Translations under genes and position numbers: made by a program | NCBI GenBank assembly: GCA_944327025.1 | Contig: CALVGF010000005.1 | Location: forward strand, 83,515-147,514 | Direction of reading: 5' to 3' | Source of the DNA: Avelusimicrobium excrementipullorum | Lineage (GTDB): Bacteria > Elusimicrobiota > Elusimicrobia > Elusimicrobiales > Elusimicrobiaceae | DNA length: 64,000 nt | In this document: piece after piece, positions 50,772-59,810 of the stretch | Layout: each line of letters begins with the position of its first letter | How positions within the stretch are numbered: the stretch's first letter is position 1 | The notes under the pieces: model-generated | Database searches by the model: none | The model's input: the letters and a program-made list of their open reading frames with translations, nothing else | What the model was told of the DNA's origin: nothing

Positions 50772-50929
50772 GGGCGCAAAAAAAGCGACGCCCATAATTT
50801 GAGGATCGCATTCCCAAAACAGGCATCGCCTGCCGCCCCGCAAGGGAACGGCAAAACGATACCGTTTTTTGGCTGCGATCGGCCGGACTGCTCCGGCCAA
50901 ACCCCGTAGCGGGGTACCAAAAAATCGGT
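50772..50929 (-). ncRNA. Candidate structured RNA or regulatory leader upstream of the small protein
   Basis: Six stems lie within 160 bases. P1 pairs 50861-50872 with 50917-50929 (12 bp, one bulge) and encloses P2 (50901-50915, ACCCCG/CGGGGT) and P3 (50881-50898, GGCCGGA/TCCGGCC with a CTGC loop). Then come P4 (50832-50852), P5 (50820-50831) and P6 (50772-50793). A branched junction of this kind fits a non-coding RNA or a cis-regulatory leader. I do not recognise a known class. The strand is inferred from the downstream gene. Confidence 0.4.
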
Positions 50930-51036
50930 AAAAACGGCTTTTTTATACATGTTTTATCATTTCCGTATTTAGCAAACCCTAACCCATTTACAGGAGGTAT
51001 ATATATAATTTTTTATTATGCTTTGGAAAAGCGGGC

Positions 51037-51063
51037 AAAAAAAGGCCCGCCTGAAGGCGGGCC
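51037..51063 (-). terminator. Terminator of the PilZ gene
   Basis: GGCCCGCC and GGCGGGCC pair around TTCA, followed on the minus strand by T7. Confidence 0.92.
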
Positions 51064-51082
51064 GTAAGAGGGACTGTATTGT

Positions 51083-51547
51083 TTAATCGTCAAACAAGGT
51101 TTCGTCTTTTTGTATTTTGTTGCAAATGCGGTGAGCTTTGCAGTCGGCCGTGCAGACTTCGGGCAGGCGCAGCAGAATGCGCGTGTCGCAGTCGTTGAAA
51201 TCATCGGCCATGGCGCTGATCAGCGCGGCATACTCCGGTTTCATGTTGATAAATTCAATGCCTACGGTATATACGTTTTCTTTTTGTTTCACCCAGGCCA
51301 TACGCGCGGCAATTTCCATTTTTTCCATGCCCGGCAGCTGCAGGCTGATGGAAAAATGTTCCGCCATCGGCGCGCCCAAAAAGCTGATCATCCGCATGCC
51401 GGAAGCGGAAAGATCGGCCAAAATGGCCACCAGGGAGGTTTCTTTTCCGTCCTGGGTTTTGTAAAACAGATTGACCGGTTCAATCAAATTGCTGATGACC
51501 GGCATGCGGCGGTGTTTGCGTTTTTCCGAAAAATTCTTTTTATTCAT
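51083..51547 (-). CDS. PilZ domain protein (predicted c-di-GMP receptor)
   Basis: A 154-residue cytosolic protein. The c-di-GMP switch motif RKHRR lies at residues 10-14 (RxxxR) and the second motif is DLSASG. The domain ends near residue 110. The C-terminal tail has three Cys (CTADCKAHRIC), perhaps a metal or redox site. It may control type IV pili, for which prepilins are in this window, but no direct link is visible. It starts 2 bp after miaB ends, so it is co-transcribed. Confidence 0.87.
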   Translation of the reverse strand: MNKKNFSEKRKHRRMPVISNLIEPVNLFYKTQDGKETSLVAILADLSASGMRMISFLGAPMAEHFSISLQLPGMEKMEIAARMAWVKQKENVYTVGIEFINMKPEYAALISAMADDFNDCDTRILLRLPEVCTADCKAHRICNKIQKDETLFDD

Positions 51548-51549
51548 AA

Positions 51550-52776
51550 TCAGTCCCTCGTCATAAGTAAGGTATCTTCGGCGCTGGCAATCCGGCTGCG
51601 CACCACTGTACCTATTGTATAACTTTTTTGCGTTTGTGCCCAAAAATTATCTGACGTGCGGCCCTTGTTCGGGCTTTCCATGAGCACTTCTTTTTCTTTG
51701 CCCACCTGCGCCGCATAGGCGGCTTCGGCCAGGCCTTTTACTTTATTTAACAAAATATCCAACCGTTCTTCCAGTATTTTTTCGGGAAGAAGTTTCATTT
51801 GCGCCGCCGGCGTGCCCTGGCGGGGGGAGTATTTGAAACAGTACGCGGCTGAAAATCCGGCCCGCTGCACCAGCGACAGCGTTTCTTCAAAATCCGCTTC
51901 CGTTTCCGTCGGAAAACCGACAATCAGGTCCGTGCTGAGCTCAAAACCGCGTTCTTTTAGGGCGTCTATTTTTTCCAGCAGCGTTTCCCGCGTGTAGCCG
52001 CGTTTCATTTCACGCAGGACTTTGGTGGAGCCGCTTTGCACGGGCAGGTGTATGTGGCGCGCGATTTTGGGATTATTTTCCACCGCGGCCAGAAACTGCG
52101 GCGTGATAAACGCCGGATGCGGGCTGACAAAACGCACGCGCTGTACGCCGGGCAGGGCGGATACTTCATTTAATAAATCGGCAAAGGTCTTTCCGTCTTC
52201 TTTCCAGGCGTTGACGGTTTGCCCCAGCAGCATAATTTCCGGGCAGCCCGAGCGGGCTTTTTGGGCGGCCTGGGCCAGTATGTCCGCCGAAGGCAGACAG
52301 TGTACGGGCCCGCGTACGGAAGGGACAATGCAGTATGTGCAGGCAAAATCACAGCCGCGCATAATGGTTACATAACCTGTTATTCCGTGGGGCTGCGCTT
52401 CGCCTCCTTGCGCCGCACTGAACAGGCCGCTGTTGTCCAGCAAAGACGCGAAATGATCTATTTCGCGCGCGCCGGACACCAGGTCCAGGTACGGAAAGGT
52501 TTTTTTCAGTTTTTCACCCAAACGCTGCGCCGCGCAGCCGGCGAAAATAATATGCCGGCCTTCTTTTTCCCGTTTCCACTGCCGCAGGCGCCCCAGAAAG
52601 GACAAAGCGCGGTGTTCGGCGTGGTCGCGCACGGTGCAGGTGTTGATCAGGGCCAGGTCCGCCTCGTCCAGGTTATCCGTCAGGGCATACCCGCGCAACA
52701 GCAAGTGCGCGGCCATTTCTTCGGAGTCGGCCAAATTCATCTGGCAGCCGTATGTTTGAATGAAAAGTTTTTTCAT
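51550..52776 (-). CDS. miaB: tRNA-2-methylthio-N6-dimethylallyladenosine synthase
   Basis: A radical-SAM enzyme adding a methylthio group to i6A37, after MiaA. The 408 residues are slightly short. The N-terminal UPF0004 domain starts IQTYGCQMNLADSE with its Cys ligands. The radical-SAM cluster motif is CDFACTYC, and GFPTETEADFEET is conserved. A reduced TRAM-like end follows (GTVVRSRIASAEDTLLM). It follows the pgi terminator and has no clear Shine-Dalgarno. Confidence 0.95.
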   Translation of the reverse strand: MKKLFIQTYGCQMNLADSEEMAAHLLLRGYALTDNLDEADLALINTCTVRDHAEHRALSFLGRLRQWKREKEGRHIIFAGCAAQRLGEKLKKTFPYLDLVSGAREIDHFASLLDNSGLFSAAQGGEAQPHGITGYVTIMRGCDFACTYCIVPSVRGPVHCLPSADILAQAAQKARSGCPEIMLLGQTVNAWKEDGKTFADLLNEVSALPGVQRVRFVSPHPAFITPQFLAAVENNPKIARHIHLPVQSGSTKVLREMKRGYTRETLLEKIDALKERGFELSTDLIVGFPTETEADFEETLSLVQRAGFSAAYCFKYSPRQGTPAAQMKLLPEKILEERLDILLNKVKGLAEAAYAAQVGKEKEVLMESPNKGRTSDNFWAQTQKSYTIGTVVRSRIASAEDTLLMTRD

Positions 52777-52784
52777 AAATACAT

Positions 52785-52814
52785 AAAAAAGGCGGCGTGA
52801 TACGCGCCGCCTTT
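52785..52814 (-). terminator. Terminator of the gmhA-rpiB-pgi operon
   Basis: AAAGGCGGCG and CGCCGCCTTT pair across 7 nt, then T6 on the minus strand. miaB begins within 10 bp. Confidence 0.85.
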
Positions 52815-52826
52815 ATCCTGCGAAAG

Positions 52827-54491
52827 TTAGAACTGTTCGCTGAGTTTTTTAATCGCTTCCGCCACCGGCTGCCGCAGGTGCAGTTTTACCACGCGGCGGC
52901 CTTTGTTTTCCAGCGCCTGGAAATCACCCAGCGCCTGGGCGTTGCACAGCTGCCCGAAGGTGTAGTGCTGGCCCGGGATCTGAATGTCTTTGGCGGGTTC
53001 GGCCGACAGAATGAGGAATACCCCGTTGTTGCCGTCGCCTTTATGCAGCTGGCCGCTGGAGTGCAGGTAGCGCGGACCGTAACCAAACAGTACGGCGCGT
53101 TTGGTGCGGCACAGAATTTTGTCGCGCAGTCCTTCCAACGCTTCGTCAATTTCTTTGGACGGCCACAGATAGGGCAAAATAGCCACATAATCATTGCTTT
53201 CCAGCAGGGAATAAAAATCCTGCGGCAGGGTGTCCAGTTTTACCTCGTTCTGCAGGTCTTTGCTGACCAGCAGCGGGGCCGAAACTTCGGCGGGAATGTC
53301 GCCCGCTTCCAGTTTGGCCAGCACGTTTTTGGTTAGGGTTTTGGCTTCCTGCACATTAGGCTGGTCAAACGGGTCAATGGCTAAAATGGCGCCTGCGGCC
53401 GCGGTGGCAATTTCCCACAGCAGATACATTTCACCCAGCTGGTAATTGTCGTCCATGGTCAGCTTCATCACGGGGAAACCGCGCTCGGCCAGGTCATCGG
53501 CGATTTCTTCCACGCGTTTGTTGTCGTCCGTATCCGTGGCAATGTATACGAAGAAGCGGTCCTCGCGGTAATCAAAATTGCGGTGCAGGGTTTCGCCCAC
53601 GACGGGCACGACGCCTTTGCCTTCTTTGCCGGTGCTTTCGGCCACCAGCTGTTCGGCCCACAGACCGAAGGCGGCAATTTCCTGCGGCGTTAAAATGGTC
53701 AGTTTATCCTTGGTATGGTTGGCGTAGCACGCGCCCATATATGCGCCGAGCTGTACGGCGGCATTGTCTTTTACGGGGGCGTCCGGCCCGAAGGAAGCGG
53801 AGGCTGCTTTGGCGCCGTTTAAGATTTTCACCACGTCTACGCCCATAATGGCCGCCGGCACAATGCCGAAGAAGGACAGTGCGGAAAAGCGGCCGCCGAT
53901 GTCGGAGGGGTTGGTGAACACATGGCGGAATTTGTGTTTTTTAGCCAGGGTTTGCAGGCCGGTTCCTTCGTCGGTAATGGCGATGAAATTCTGCCCCGGG
54001 TTTTTTACGCCGGCCTGTTTGACTTCTTCATAAAAATACGCAAACTGGGAGGAAGGCTCCACCGTGCCGCCGGACTTGCTGGCGAAAATAAACAGCGTTT
54101 CGGCAGGGTTGATTTTGCCGCGCACGGAGCCGACCCAATCCGGATTGGTGGTGTCCAGCACGAACAGTTCCGGCCGGCCGGCCTGTTTGCCGAACAGCGA
54201 GCGGAACACTTCCGGCGCCAGGCTGCTGCCGCCCATGCCCATGACGACGCAGTATTTAAATTCTTTTTTGGCTTCTTCGGCCACTTTAAGCACTTCGTCA
54301 ATGTGTTCCAGCGTCCAGTTGTACACCGTCTGCCAGCCCAGGAAATTTTTAATCAGTTCCTGGTGTTGCGGCTCTTGCTTCCACAGGGTGGGATCTTTGG
54401 CCCAGAATTTAGTTTTAAAGTCCAGGTTTTCCAACTTGATGATGCCTTCGCGGATAATCCCTTCCGCCATGGGGTTTACTTTCGTTTTCAT
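52827..54491 (-). CDS. pgi: Glucose-6-phosphate isomerase
   Basis: Interconverts glucose-6- and fructose-6-phosphate. The 554 residues carry the SIS-fold motifs GMGGSSLAPEV, SKSGGTVEPSSQ and DIGGRFSALSFFG, and catalytic-region segments near QLVAEST and the C-terminal SSGQLHKGDGNNG. The last motif, and the QHYTFGQL...ALGDFQAL end, resemble isomerase sequences found fused to transaldolase in other bacteria; here it stands alone. It is the last gene of the sugar-phosphate isomerase operon. AAGGA precedes the ATG. Confidence 0.93.
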   Translation of the reverse strand: MKTKVNPMAEGIIREGIIKLENLDFKTKFWAKDPTLWKQEPQHQELIKNFLGWQTVYNWTLEHIDEVLKVAEEAKKEFKYCVVMGMGGSSLAPEVFRSLFGKQAGRPELFVLDTTNPDWVGSVRGKINPAETLFIFASKSGGTVEPSSQFAYFYEEVKQAGVKNPGQNFIAITDEGTGLQTLAKKHKFRHVFTNPSDIGGRFSALSFFGIVPAAIMGVDVVKILNGAKAASASFGPDAPVKDNAAVQLGAYMGACYANHTKDKLTILTPQEIAAFGLWAEQLVAESTGKEGKGVVPVVGETLHRNFDYREDRFFVYIATDTDDNKRVEEIADDLAERGFPVMKLTMDDNYQLGEMYLLWEIATAAAGAILAIDPFDQPNVQEAKTLTKNVLAKLEAGDIPAEVSAPLLVSKDLQNEVKLDTLPQDFYSLLESNDYVAILPYLWPSKEIDEALEGLRDKILCRTKRAVLFGYGPRYLHSSGQLHKGDGNNGVFLILSAEPAKDIQIPGQHYTFGQLCNAQALGDFQALENKGRRVVKLHLRQPVAEAIKKLSEQF

Positions 54492-54537
54492 ATCAATCCT
54501 TACTTCCTTTTTGCGAGTTTACCAATTTGTTTTTGGG

Positions 54538-54987
54538 TTACGGCAACTGTTTTTCCAGTTCCAGCACCTTGTCCACGCGTTTTTTGTAATTGCCTTCGTT
54601 AAAATAACGGGCATTTAAAAAACGCTCCACCAGTTCTTCGGCGGTGTGTTTGCCGATGACCAGCGCGCCCAGACACAGCGCGTTCATATTGTCATGTTCC
54701 ACACCCTGGTGGGCCGAATAAGCGTCGTGGCAGACGCAGGCATACACACCGCGTATTTTGTTGGCCGCTATGCACATGCCTATACCGCTGCCGCAAATCA
54801 GCACCGCGCGGTTAGCCTTGCCCTGGGTAAGCAGGGCGCCGGCTTTGGCGGCGTAATCGGGGAAGTCCACGCGTTGCGCGCCGTCACAGCCGCAGTCCAG
54901 CGTTTCATGCCCCAGTTCTTTAATTTTGTTCAGCACTGTTTCTTTGAGTGCAAAGCCCGCATGGTCGCAGGCGACGGCTACTTTCAT
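54538..54987 (-). CDS. rpiB: Ribose-5-phosphate isomerase B
   Basis: Interconverts ribose-5- and ribulose-5-phosphate. The 149 residues have the RpiB start VAVACDHAGFALKE, the catalytic Cys region GxxVDFPDYA...LICGSGIGMCIAANK and the loop VCHDAYSA. The ATG at MKVAV was chosen; the frame runs upstream without a conserved pattern. AGGAG lies 5 nt before it, 8 bp after gmhA ends. Confidence 0.94.
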   Translation of the reverse strand: MKVAVACDHAGFALKETVLNKIKELGHETLDCGCDGAQRVDFPDYAAKAGALLTQGKANRAVLICGSGIGMCIAANKIRGVYACVCHDAYSAHQGVEHDNMNALCLGALVIGKHTAEELVERFLNARYFNEGNYKKRVDKVLELEKQLP

Positions 54988-54995
54988 ATATGCTC

Positions 54996-55553
54996 CTAAA
55001 AAGCCTGGTCCACCAGGTCGCAGACGCTGTGGCCGATGAAAATATGGCATTCCTGCACGCGCGGCGTATTGGGCCATTTTACCACAATGGGCAAATCCAC
55101 CACGTCTTTAATGGTGCCGCCGTCCTTGCCCAGCAGGGCTGCGGTGTAGCAGCCGCGTTCTTTGGCCAGTTCCAGCGCCAGCTGTACGTTTTTGCTGTTG
55201 CCAGAGGTGGAAATGCCGATGACCACGTCCCCTTTGCGCGCAAAACCGTCAATCTGGCGGGAGAACACCACGTCATAGCCGTAATCATTGCCCACGGCGG
55301 TGACGGTGGAAGTGTTGGTATTTAAAGCCAAAGCGGGGAAAGATTTGCGTTCTTTTTTAAACCGGCCCACAAATTCAGCCGCGATGTGCTGGGCGTCGCC
55401 GGCGCTGCCGCCGTTGCCCATTAAAATGACCTGGTTTCCGTTTTTAAACGCTTTAATAATTTGGTCCGCCAATTGTTGCACCTGGGAGCCCAGGTTTTCT
55501 TTTACATAGGTGACGGCGGCTATCAGTTCGTCGGCTTCTTTTTCAATAAACAT
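54996..55553 (-). CDS. gmhA: Sedoheptulose-7-phosphate isomerase
   Basis: First step of ADP-heptose synthesis for LPS inner core. The 185 residues show the SIS motifs MGNGGSAGDAQHIAAEF and ISTSGNSKNV and the C-terminal HIFIGHSVCDLVD with zinc-site His residues. It is evidence for an LPS-bearing outer membrane. It heads the operon gmhA-rpiB-pgi, three isomerases acting on 5-, 6- and 7-carbon sugar phosphates. Confidence 0.94.
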   Translation of the reverse strand: MFIEKEADELIAAVTYVKENLGSQVQQLADQIIKAFKNGNQVILMGNGGSAGDAQHIAAEFVGRFKKERKSFPALALNTNTSTVTAVGNDYGYDVVFSRQIDGFARKGDVVIGISTSGNSKNVQLALELAKERGCYTAALLGKDGGTIKDVVDLPIVVKWPNTPRVQECHIFIGHSVCDLVDQAF

Positions 55554-55564
55554 AATCTCTCCGT

Positions 55565-56284
55565 TTAAATTTTTTCCAGGGCCTGCGCCTGTATCCAGCC
55601 CTGCAGCCCTTCAGATTTCACCACCACGTCATACCAGTCATCTTTGCTGTCCTGCAACAGCAGCAAATGACCCTGCGCCACACTGGCGCTGGCGGGAAAG
55701 TTGCTCCCCGGGCCGCTGCGCAGCTCCGCCACGGGGGCGGCTACCACGGCCAACGGCGCTTTTTCTATTTTACTGCGCCAGGCATACCATACACCCAGCA
55801 CGGCCAGCACCGCCAGCGCGGCCACGGCCGTACGGCCCAAACGGCGTTTAACCAGCCATACCGAGCCTAATGTACAAAACAGCCACAGCGCCGCAAACAA
55901 AAGCCCCTTTAACTCGTCGGCACGCAGCCAGAAAAAAGCCTTGTGCAGCACTTCGGGCATACCGGCCGGCACAAAACGCTCTCCGCTGTTTTGCAGCGTC
56001 AAAGACAGGTTGTGGCGTATGTCGCCGTCGCGCGGGTCCAGGCGGAAAGCCCGATAATAGTTGGCCGCGGCCAGGCCCGTGCTGCCCATTTTAAAATAGC
56101 AGTTTCCTATATTGTAGTAAAGATGTGGGTCGTTTGGATAGGCGGCCAGCAGCTGTTCGTATTCGCTCAGCGCGGCGGCGAACTTTCCCTCGCGGTACAG
56201 CGTTTCGGCGTTTTGTATGTCCGCCGCACAAACGCCGCCAGCGGTGCAAATTGCCAGCCCCAGCGCCAAAAGCAGTTTTTTCAT
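55565..56284 (-). CDS. batE: BatE-like protein (TPR, membrane helices, SH3-like domain)
   Basis: A 239-residue protein with a signal peptide (MKKLLLALGLAICTAGGVCAA), TPRs at about 25-100 (AETLYREGKFAAALSEYEQL, HLYYNIGNCYFKMGS), two hydrophobic helices (135-175) and a C-terminal bacterial SH3-like domain (AELRSGPGSNFPASASVAQG...WIQ). The architecture matches BatE of Bacteroides and Spirochaetes. It is the last gene of the Bat operon and overlaps batD by ATGA. Confidence 0.87.
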   Translation of the reverse strand: MKKLLLALGLAICTAGGVCAADIQNAETLYREGKFAAALSEYEQLLAAYPNDPHLYYNIGNCYFKMGSTGLAAANYYRAFRLDPRDGDIRHNLSLTLQNSGERFVPAGMPEVLHKAFFWLRADELKGLLFAALWLFCTLGSVWLVKRRLGRTAVAALAVLAVLGVWYAWRSKIEKAPLAVVAAPVAELRSGPGSNFPASASVAQGHLLLLQDSKDDWYDVVVKSEGLQGWIQAQALEKI

Positions 56285-58107
56285 GCGCGGCCTCCTTTGT
56301 CCATATCTTTCATCAGTTCCGCGGTCTGCCGCGCCAGTTCTTCCGTACCCTGTCCCTGTAAATCCACAGGGGCAAAACGCGCCGCATCCAGCCGCTGCCA
56401 CAGAGTTTCAAAACGTTTAATGAGATCGGCGGGACAGCCGCGCTTTTTCAGTGCGGCCGAAATGTCGCGCAGCGGCAGGCTGGCCGTATGCACTCCGTAG
56501 CGTACGTGAATATAGGCAGAAAGGGCGTCCGCCACCGCTTCTTCCGTCCAGGCTTTTTTCAGCTGCGCCCGCGCGCGGGCCAGGGTCCGTCTGCCGGCCA
56601 GCGTCTGCTTGTCCAGCAGAGCAAAGACTCCGGCGGCCAGCAGCAGGGCCGCAAACAGATAACTGACTATATTCAGATTGGCCAGTTTAGCCAAGAAAGT
56701 TACATCGTCCCTGGCCAAATCGGATTTTAAATAGCGTATATCTTGGCCCAATTGGCGGAAGCCGCTGCCCAAATCCGTCCGCGCGCCGAAATCAAACCCC
56801 GTATCGGCTTTGGTGGAGGGGGTAACTTTGATTTCCAGCGGTTTGGTCCGAATAGTGCGGTAGGCTTTGGCGGCAGGATCAAAGTAAGACCAGGACAGCG
56901 CGGGAACGGTATACGTGCCGGAAGAAACGGGCACGATGACGGTTTTAAAAATCTTATAGCTTTTCAGTTCTCCGTTGTTCGGCACGGTGCCTGCGCTGGA
57001 GGCCACGTCATAGACCTTAAAGCCGGGCAGAGAAGGCAGTTTTAAATCGGACGTGGGTTTTAAATTGCCCGGGCCGTTGACGTTTACGGTCAGGTTGACG
57101 GCTTCGCCGGCTTCCACTTCGTCACGGTCCAGCGAAGCGGAAATGCTGTAGCCCGAGCCGACCGCCCCGTAAAAACTTTTCGGTCTGCCGTTGGCCGGCG
57201 TGGAACGCACGTTCAGGGTAACTGTATTGGACTTAACCGTCTGCGCCTCCTGGGACACGGCGGCAAACATTCGGTCAAATACGGAGAGGCGCACGCTGCC
57301 CGCCGGAACATATTTAACGGAGGCCGCCCCTGCCTGGGCCTGCCCCGCCGTCACACCAGACACGGCGTAACGCCGCTCAATATAGCCGTAAGTCTTTCCG
57401 TCAATGGTCTGGCGCCCTTCGGACGTGGAAACTGATTCCATAAACAGGTTGGAAATGGTCGGGTCGGTATAAGGGGCGTTGTCCACAAACGGGCGGGAAT
57501 AATAAAAGCGCACGCCCAGCGTGACCGTCTGGTTGACATACGGGTTTTTATTGCTGACGGCGGCCACCATAAAATAGTCTTTGTCGCCGTTGCGCGCGGC
57601 CAGATTGTACAAGTCCCGCTCCAAAGGAGGCATGTCGGCCGGAGCCTGCGCGGGGGCGGCTTTGCGCGGTGCGGAGGCCGCGGCGGAAGTGCCGGAAGCA
57701 GTTTTGGCGGACGAAGTTGTCCGCGGCGCCGAACCCGCGCGGTATACCGTTACGGTAATGGGGTCCGTTTTATAGGTTTTATTGCCGTATTCCAGCGTAA
57801 TGGGGCCGATGACGGCTTTGCCGGGGAAACGGGGCAGCATAATATATTCAAAGGTGCTGACGGCATGAAAATTATTGATTTGTTTGGCCGTGGAGCGGGC
57901 ATATACGTTAAAAGCCGGCAGGCTGGGCAGCTGGGGCATAAAGTCGCCGGCCGCGCCGTCCACCGTGACGGTCAGCGTCAGTTCGTCTTCCGTGGTCAGG
58001 CTGGTTTTGTTGACCGAAGCGGTCATGGTAATGCCGTTTAAGTCCAGCGCGCCGTGGGCCGCCAGCGGGAAAAGCAGACACAAGAGCAGAAAAACACGTT
58101 TGAGCAT
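56281..58107 (-). CDS. batD: BatD-like protein
   Basis: A 608-residue protein with a signal peptide (VFLLLCLLFPLAAHGALD), three or more Ig-like strands domains in the periplasm, and one membrane helix near residue 480 (LNIVSYLFAALLLAAGVFALL). A cytoplasmic helical tail follows. BatD proteins help assemble the BatA/BatB complex, which is associated with aerotolerance and envelope stress. A low-complexity Ala/Ser/Thr linker (SAKTASGTSAAASAPRKAA) lies near residues 138-157. Confidence 0.88.
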   Translation of the reverse strand: MLKRVFLLLCLLFPLAAHGALDLNGITMTASVNKTSLTTEDELTLTVTVDGAAGDFMPQLPSLPAFNVYARSTAKQINNFHAVSTFEYIMLPRFPGKAVIGPITLEYGNKTYKTDPITVTVYRAGSAPRTTSSAKTASGTSAAASAPRKAAPAQAPADMPPLERDLYNLAARNGDKDYFMVAAVSNKNPYVNQTVTLGVRFYYSRPFVDNAPYTDPTISNLFMESVSTSEGRQTIDGKTYGYIERRYAVSGVTAGQAQAGAASVKYVPAGSVRLSVFDRMFAAVSQEAQTVKSNTVTLNVRSTPANGRPKSFYGAVGSGYSISASLDRDEVEAGEAVNLTVNVNGPGNLKPTSDLKLPSLPGFKVYDVASSAGTVPNNGELKSYKIFKTVIVPVSSGTYTVPALSWSYFDPAAKAYRTIRTKPLEIKVTPSTKADTGFDFGARTDLGSGFRQLGQDIRYLKSDLARDDVTFLAKLANLNIVSYLFAALLLAAGVFALLDKQTLAGRRTLARARAQLKKAWTEEAVADALSAYIHVRYGVHTASLPLRDISAALKKRGCPADLIKRFETLWQRLDAARFAPVDLQGQGTEELARQTAELMKDMDKGGRA

Positions 58108-58108
58108 A

Positions 58109-58765
58109 TTACCAATCCTTCTCCACCGTCTGGTCCGGCTGCCGGTTGGAAGAGGCGGAACGGCGGTATTCGTTTTCTTTGGCCATGGACATCACGCGGT
58201 CGGCCGCGCTTTTGTCCAGCCGGTTTTGTTCCTCGTCATTTTCCTGCTGTTCCTCCTGCGGCGCCTGGCCTTTGTTGTCCTGGTTTTGCTGGTTCTGATT
58301 GTCGGAGCTTTGGTTTTGGTTATTATTATTGTTTTGGTTGTTGTTTTGCTGCTGCTCCTGCTGCATGGCCAGCTGTAAATTGTGTATGGCTTCTTTGTCC
58401 TTTGGATTTTTCAGCACGGCGGCTTTGTAGCTTTCTATGGCTTTTTGGCGGTCTCCGGCGCGGTAATAGGCGTTGCCCAGGTTAAACAGCGCGCTCTGGC
58501 TTAAATTTCCCTGTGCCTGGGCGGCCTGTTTGTAAGTTTCTTCCGCCAGGGTGTAGTCGTTTAAACGGTAATAGGCGTTGCCGGCGTTAAACAGGGCTTG
58601 CTGGTTATTCGGGTCTTCTTTTAAAATTTCCTGGTAGCTGTTTAAAGCGGAGCCGTATTTTTGATCATTGTAAAATTTGCCGCCCTGGCGCAGCTGGCCG
58701 CGCACGCCGGCCTGTGCCGCCGCGGCCAAAAACAGAAAAGCCAAGAATACGCCGAAGTGTTTCAT
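58109..58765 (-). CDS. batC: BatC-like TPR protein with Gln/Asn-rich tail
   Basis: A 218-residue secreted protein (signal FLAFLFLAAAAQAG) with about three TPRs (LNSYQEILKEDPNNQQALFN, AGNAYYRLNDYTLAEETYKQ). The region from about 127 to 172 is almost only Gln, Asn and Asp (QQEQQQNNNQ...), a flexible polar tail. It resembles the low-complexity ends of BatC proteins elsewhere. The genes on either side are 1 and 9 bp away. Confidence 0.85.
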   Translation of the reverse strand: MKHFGVFLAFLFLAAAAQAGVRGQLRQGGKFYNDQKYGSALNSYQEILKEDPNNQQALFNAGNAYYRLNDYTLAEETYKQAAQAQGNLSQSALFNLGNAYYRAGDRQKAIESYKAAVLKNPKDKEAIHNLQLAMQQEQQQNNNQNNNNNQNQSSDNQNQQNQDNKGQAPQEEQQENDEEQNRLDKSAADRVMSMAKENEYRRSASSNRQPDQTVEKDW

Positions 58766-58774
58766 TTCTTTATT

Positions 58775-59809
58775 CTACCTTTTTTCGTCCGTTTCCACCC
58801 GTACGGAGCGCGCCTTAAAAGGCAAAGCCAGCCACAGGCCCAGACACAGCACCGCCAGCAGCAGCGGGATTTGGTAGCGGTTTTTGTAGCGTGCCCGCGA
58901 GGAAGCGGCGGAGCGGCTGCGGTCCAAATCGCGGACGCTTTCCTCCACTTTGGCGGCCACCTGCGCCGGCGTGGTATATTTGATATATACGCCCTGTGTG
59001 GCCTGCGCCAGCGCGGCCAGGCTTTGTTCGTCCAGTTTGGTGACGACGGTTTTGCCGTCTTTGTCTTTTTTATATTCCAGCACTTTACCCGATACGTCCG
59101 TGCGCTGCGGTATCAGCTCTCCGTCCGGCGTGCCGATGCCGATGGCAATCACGCGTATGCCTTCTTTTTGTGCGGCGGTTTGGGCTTCTTTAAGCTGACC
59201 CGGCTCATGGTCTTCGCCGTCAGTCAAAATAATCAGGGCTTTTTTGCCCGGATATTTGGCCAGCATGTGCGCGGCCAGCTTGACCGGCGCGGCCAAAGAC
59301 GTGCCCGCCACGGGCAGCATGTCCGGCTGCAGGGAAGAAATAAAATATTTCAGCGCGTCTTCATCGGTGGTAATGGGGCACTGTATATACGCCTGCGACG
59401 TAAACGCAATCAGGCCGATGCGCTCGTCTTTTAAATTGCTCACCAGCATACGCAGCATATTTTTGGCGCTGTCCAATCGGTCGGGGTGCACGTTCCGCGC
59501 ACGCATGGAAGCCGATACGTCCACCGCAATAACCGTTTGCGCAAATTCTCCTTCGGCTTTGACGATTTCCAGCCCCCACTGCGGCTTGGCCAGTGCGGCA
59601 AAGAGGAAAAAGAGCCCGCACACCAGCAAGACGGTTTTCAGCGTTTTAAACCGGTCCCCGCCGCCGCTTAAACGTGCGTAGGACGCCGGCCCGAACAGGG
59701 CATGCACGATGCGTCCTTTGATTTTGCCTCCCGCCCAGTACACCGCCCACAGCGCCAGAAGCGCTATGAGAAAATACAGAAAATAAACGGGTTGTTCAAA
59801 CAGTTCCAT
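58775..59809 (-). CDS. batB: BatB-like von Willebrand factor A membrane protein
   Basis: A 344-residue protein with two N-terminal membrane helices, a VWA domain with a full MIDAS (DVSASM at about 99-104, later Thr and TDGEDHE), and a final helix (IPLLLAVLCLGLWLAL). The VWA domain binds a protein partner through a metal ion. With BatA it forms the core of the Bat complex. It is placed by order and size; by sequence alone it could be called BatA. Confidence 0.9.
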   Translation of the reverse strand: MELFEQPVYFLYFLIALLALWAVYWAGGKIKGRIVHALFGPASYARLSGGGDRFKTLKTVLLVCGLFFLFAALAKPQWGLEIVKAEGEFAQTVIAVDVSASMRARNVHPDRLDSAKNMLRMLVSNLKDERIGLIAFTSQAYIQCPITTDEDALKYFISSLQPDMLPVAGTSLAAPVKLAAHMLAKYPGKKALIILTDGEDHEPGQLKEAQTAAQKEGIRVIAIGIGTPDGELIPQRTDVSGKVLEYKKDKDGKTVVTKLDEQSLAALAQATQGVYIKYTTPAQVAAKVEESVRDLDRSRSAASSRARYKNRYQIPLLLAVLCLGLWLALPFKARSVRVETDEKR

Positions 59810-59810
59810 A

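Noticed and set aside
50754..50900. 49 additional N-terminal codons of the small basic protein
   Set aside because: The stretch is made of hairpins and reads as an unpatterned peptide; the internal ATG has a proper GAGG.
50993..51086. AGGAGG and a short plus-strand frame from an ATG at 51018
   Set aside because: The ATG is about 20 nt away from the Shine-Dalgarno-like bases, and the 22-codon frame runs through the PilZ terminator.
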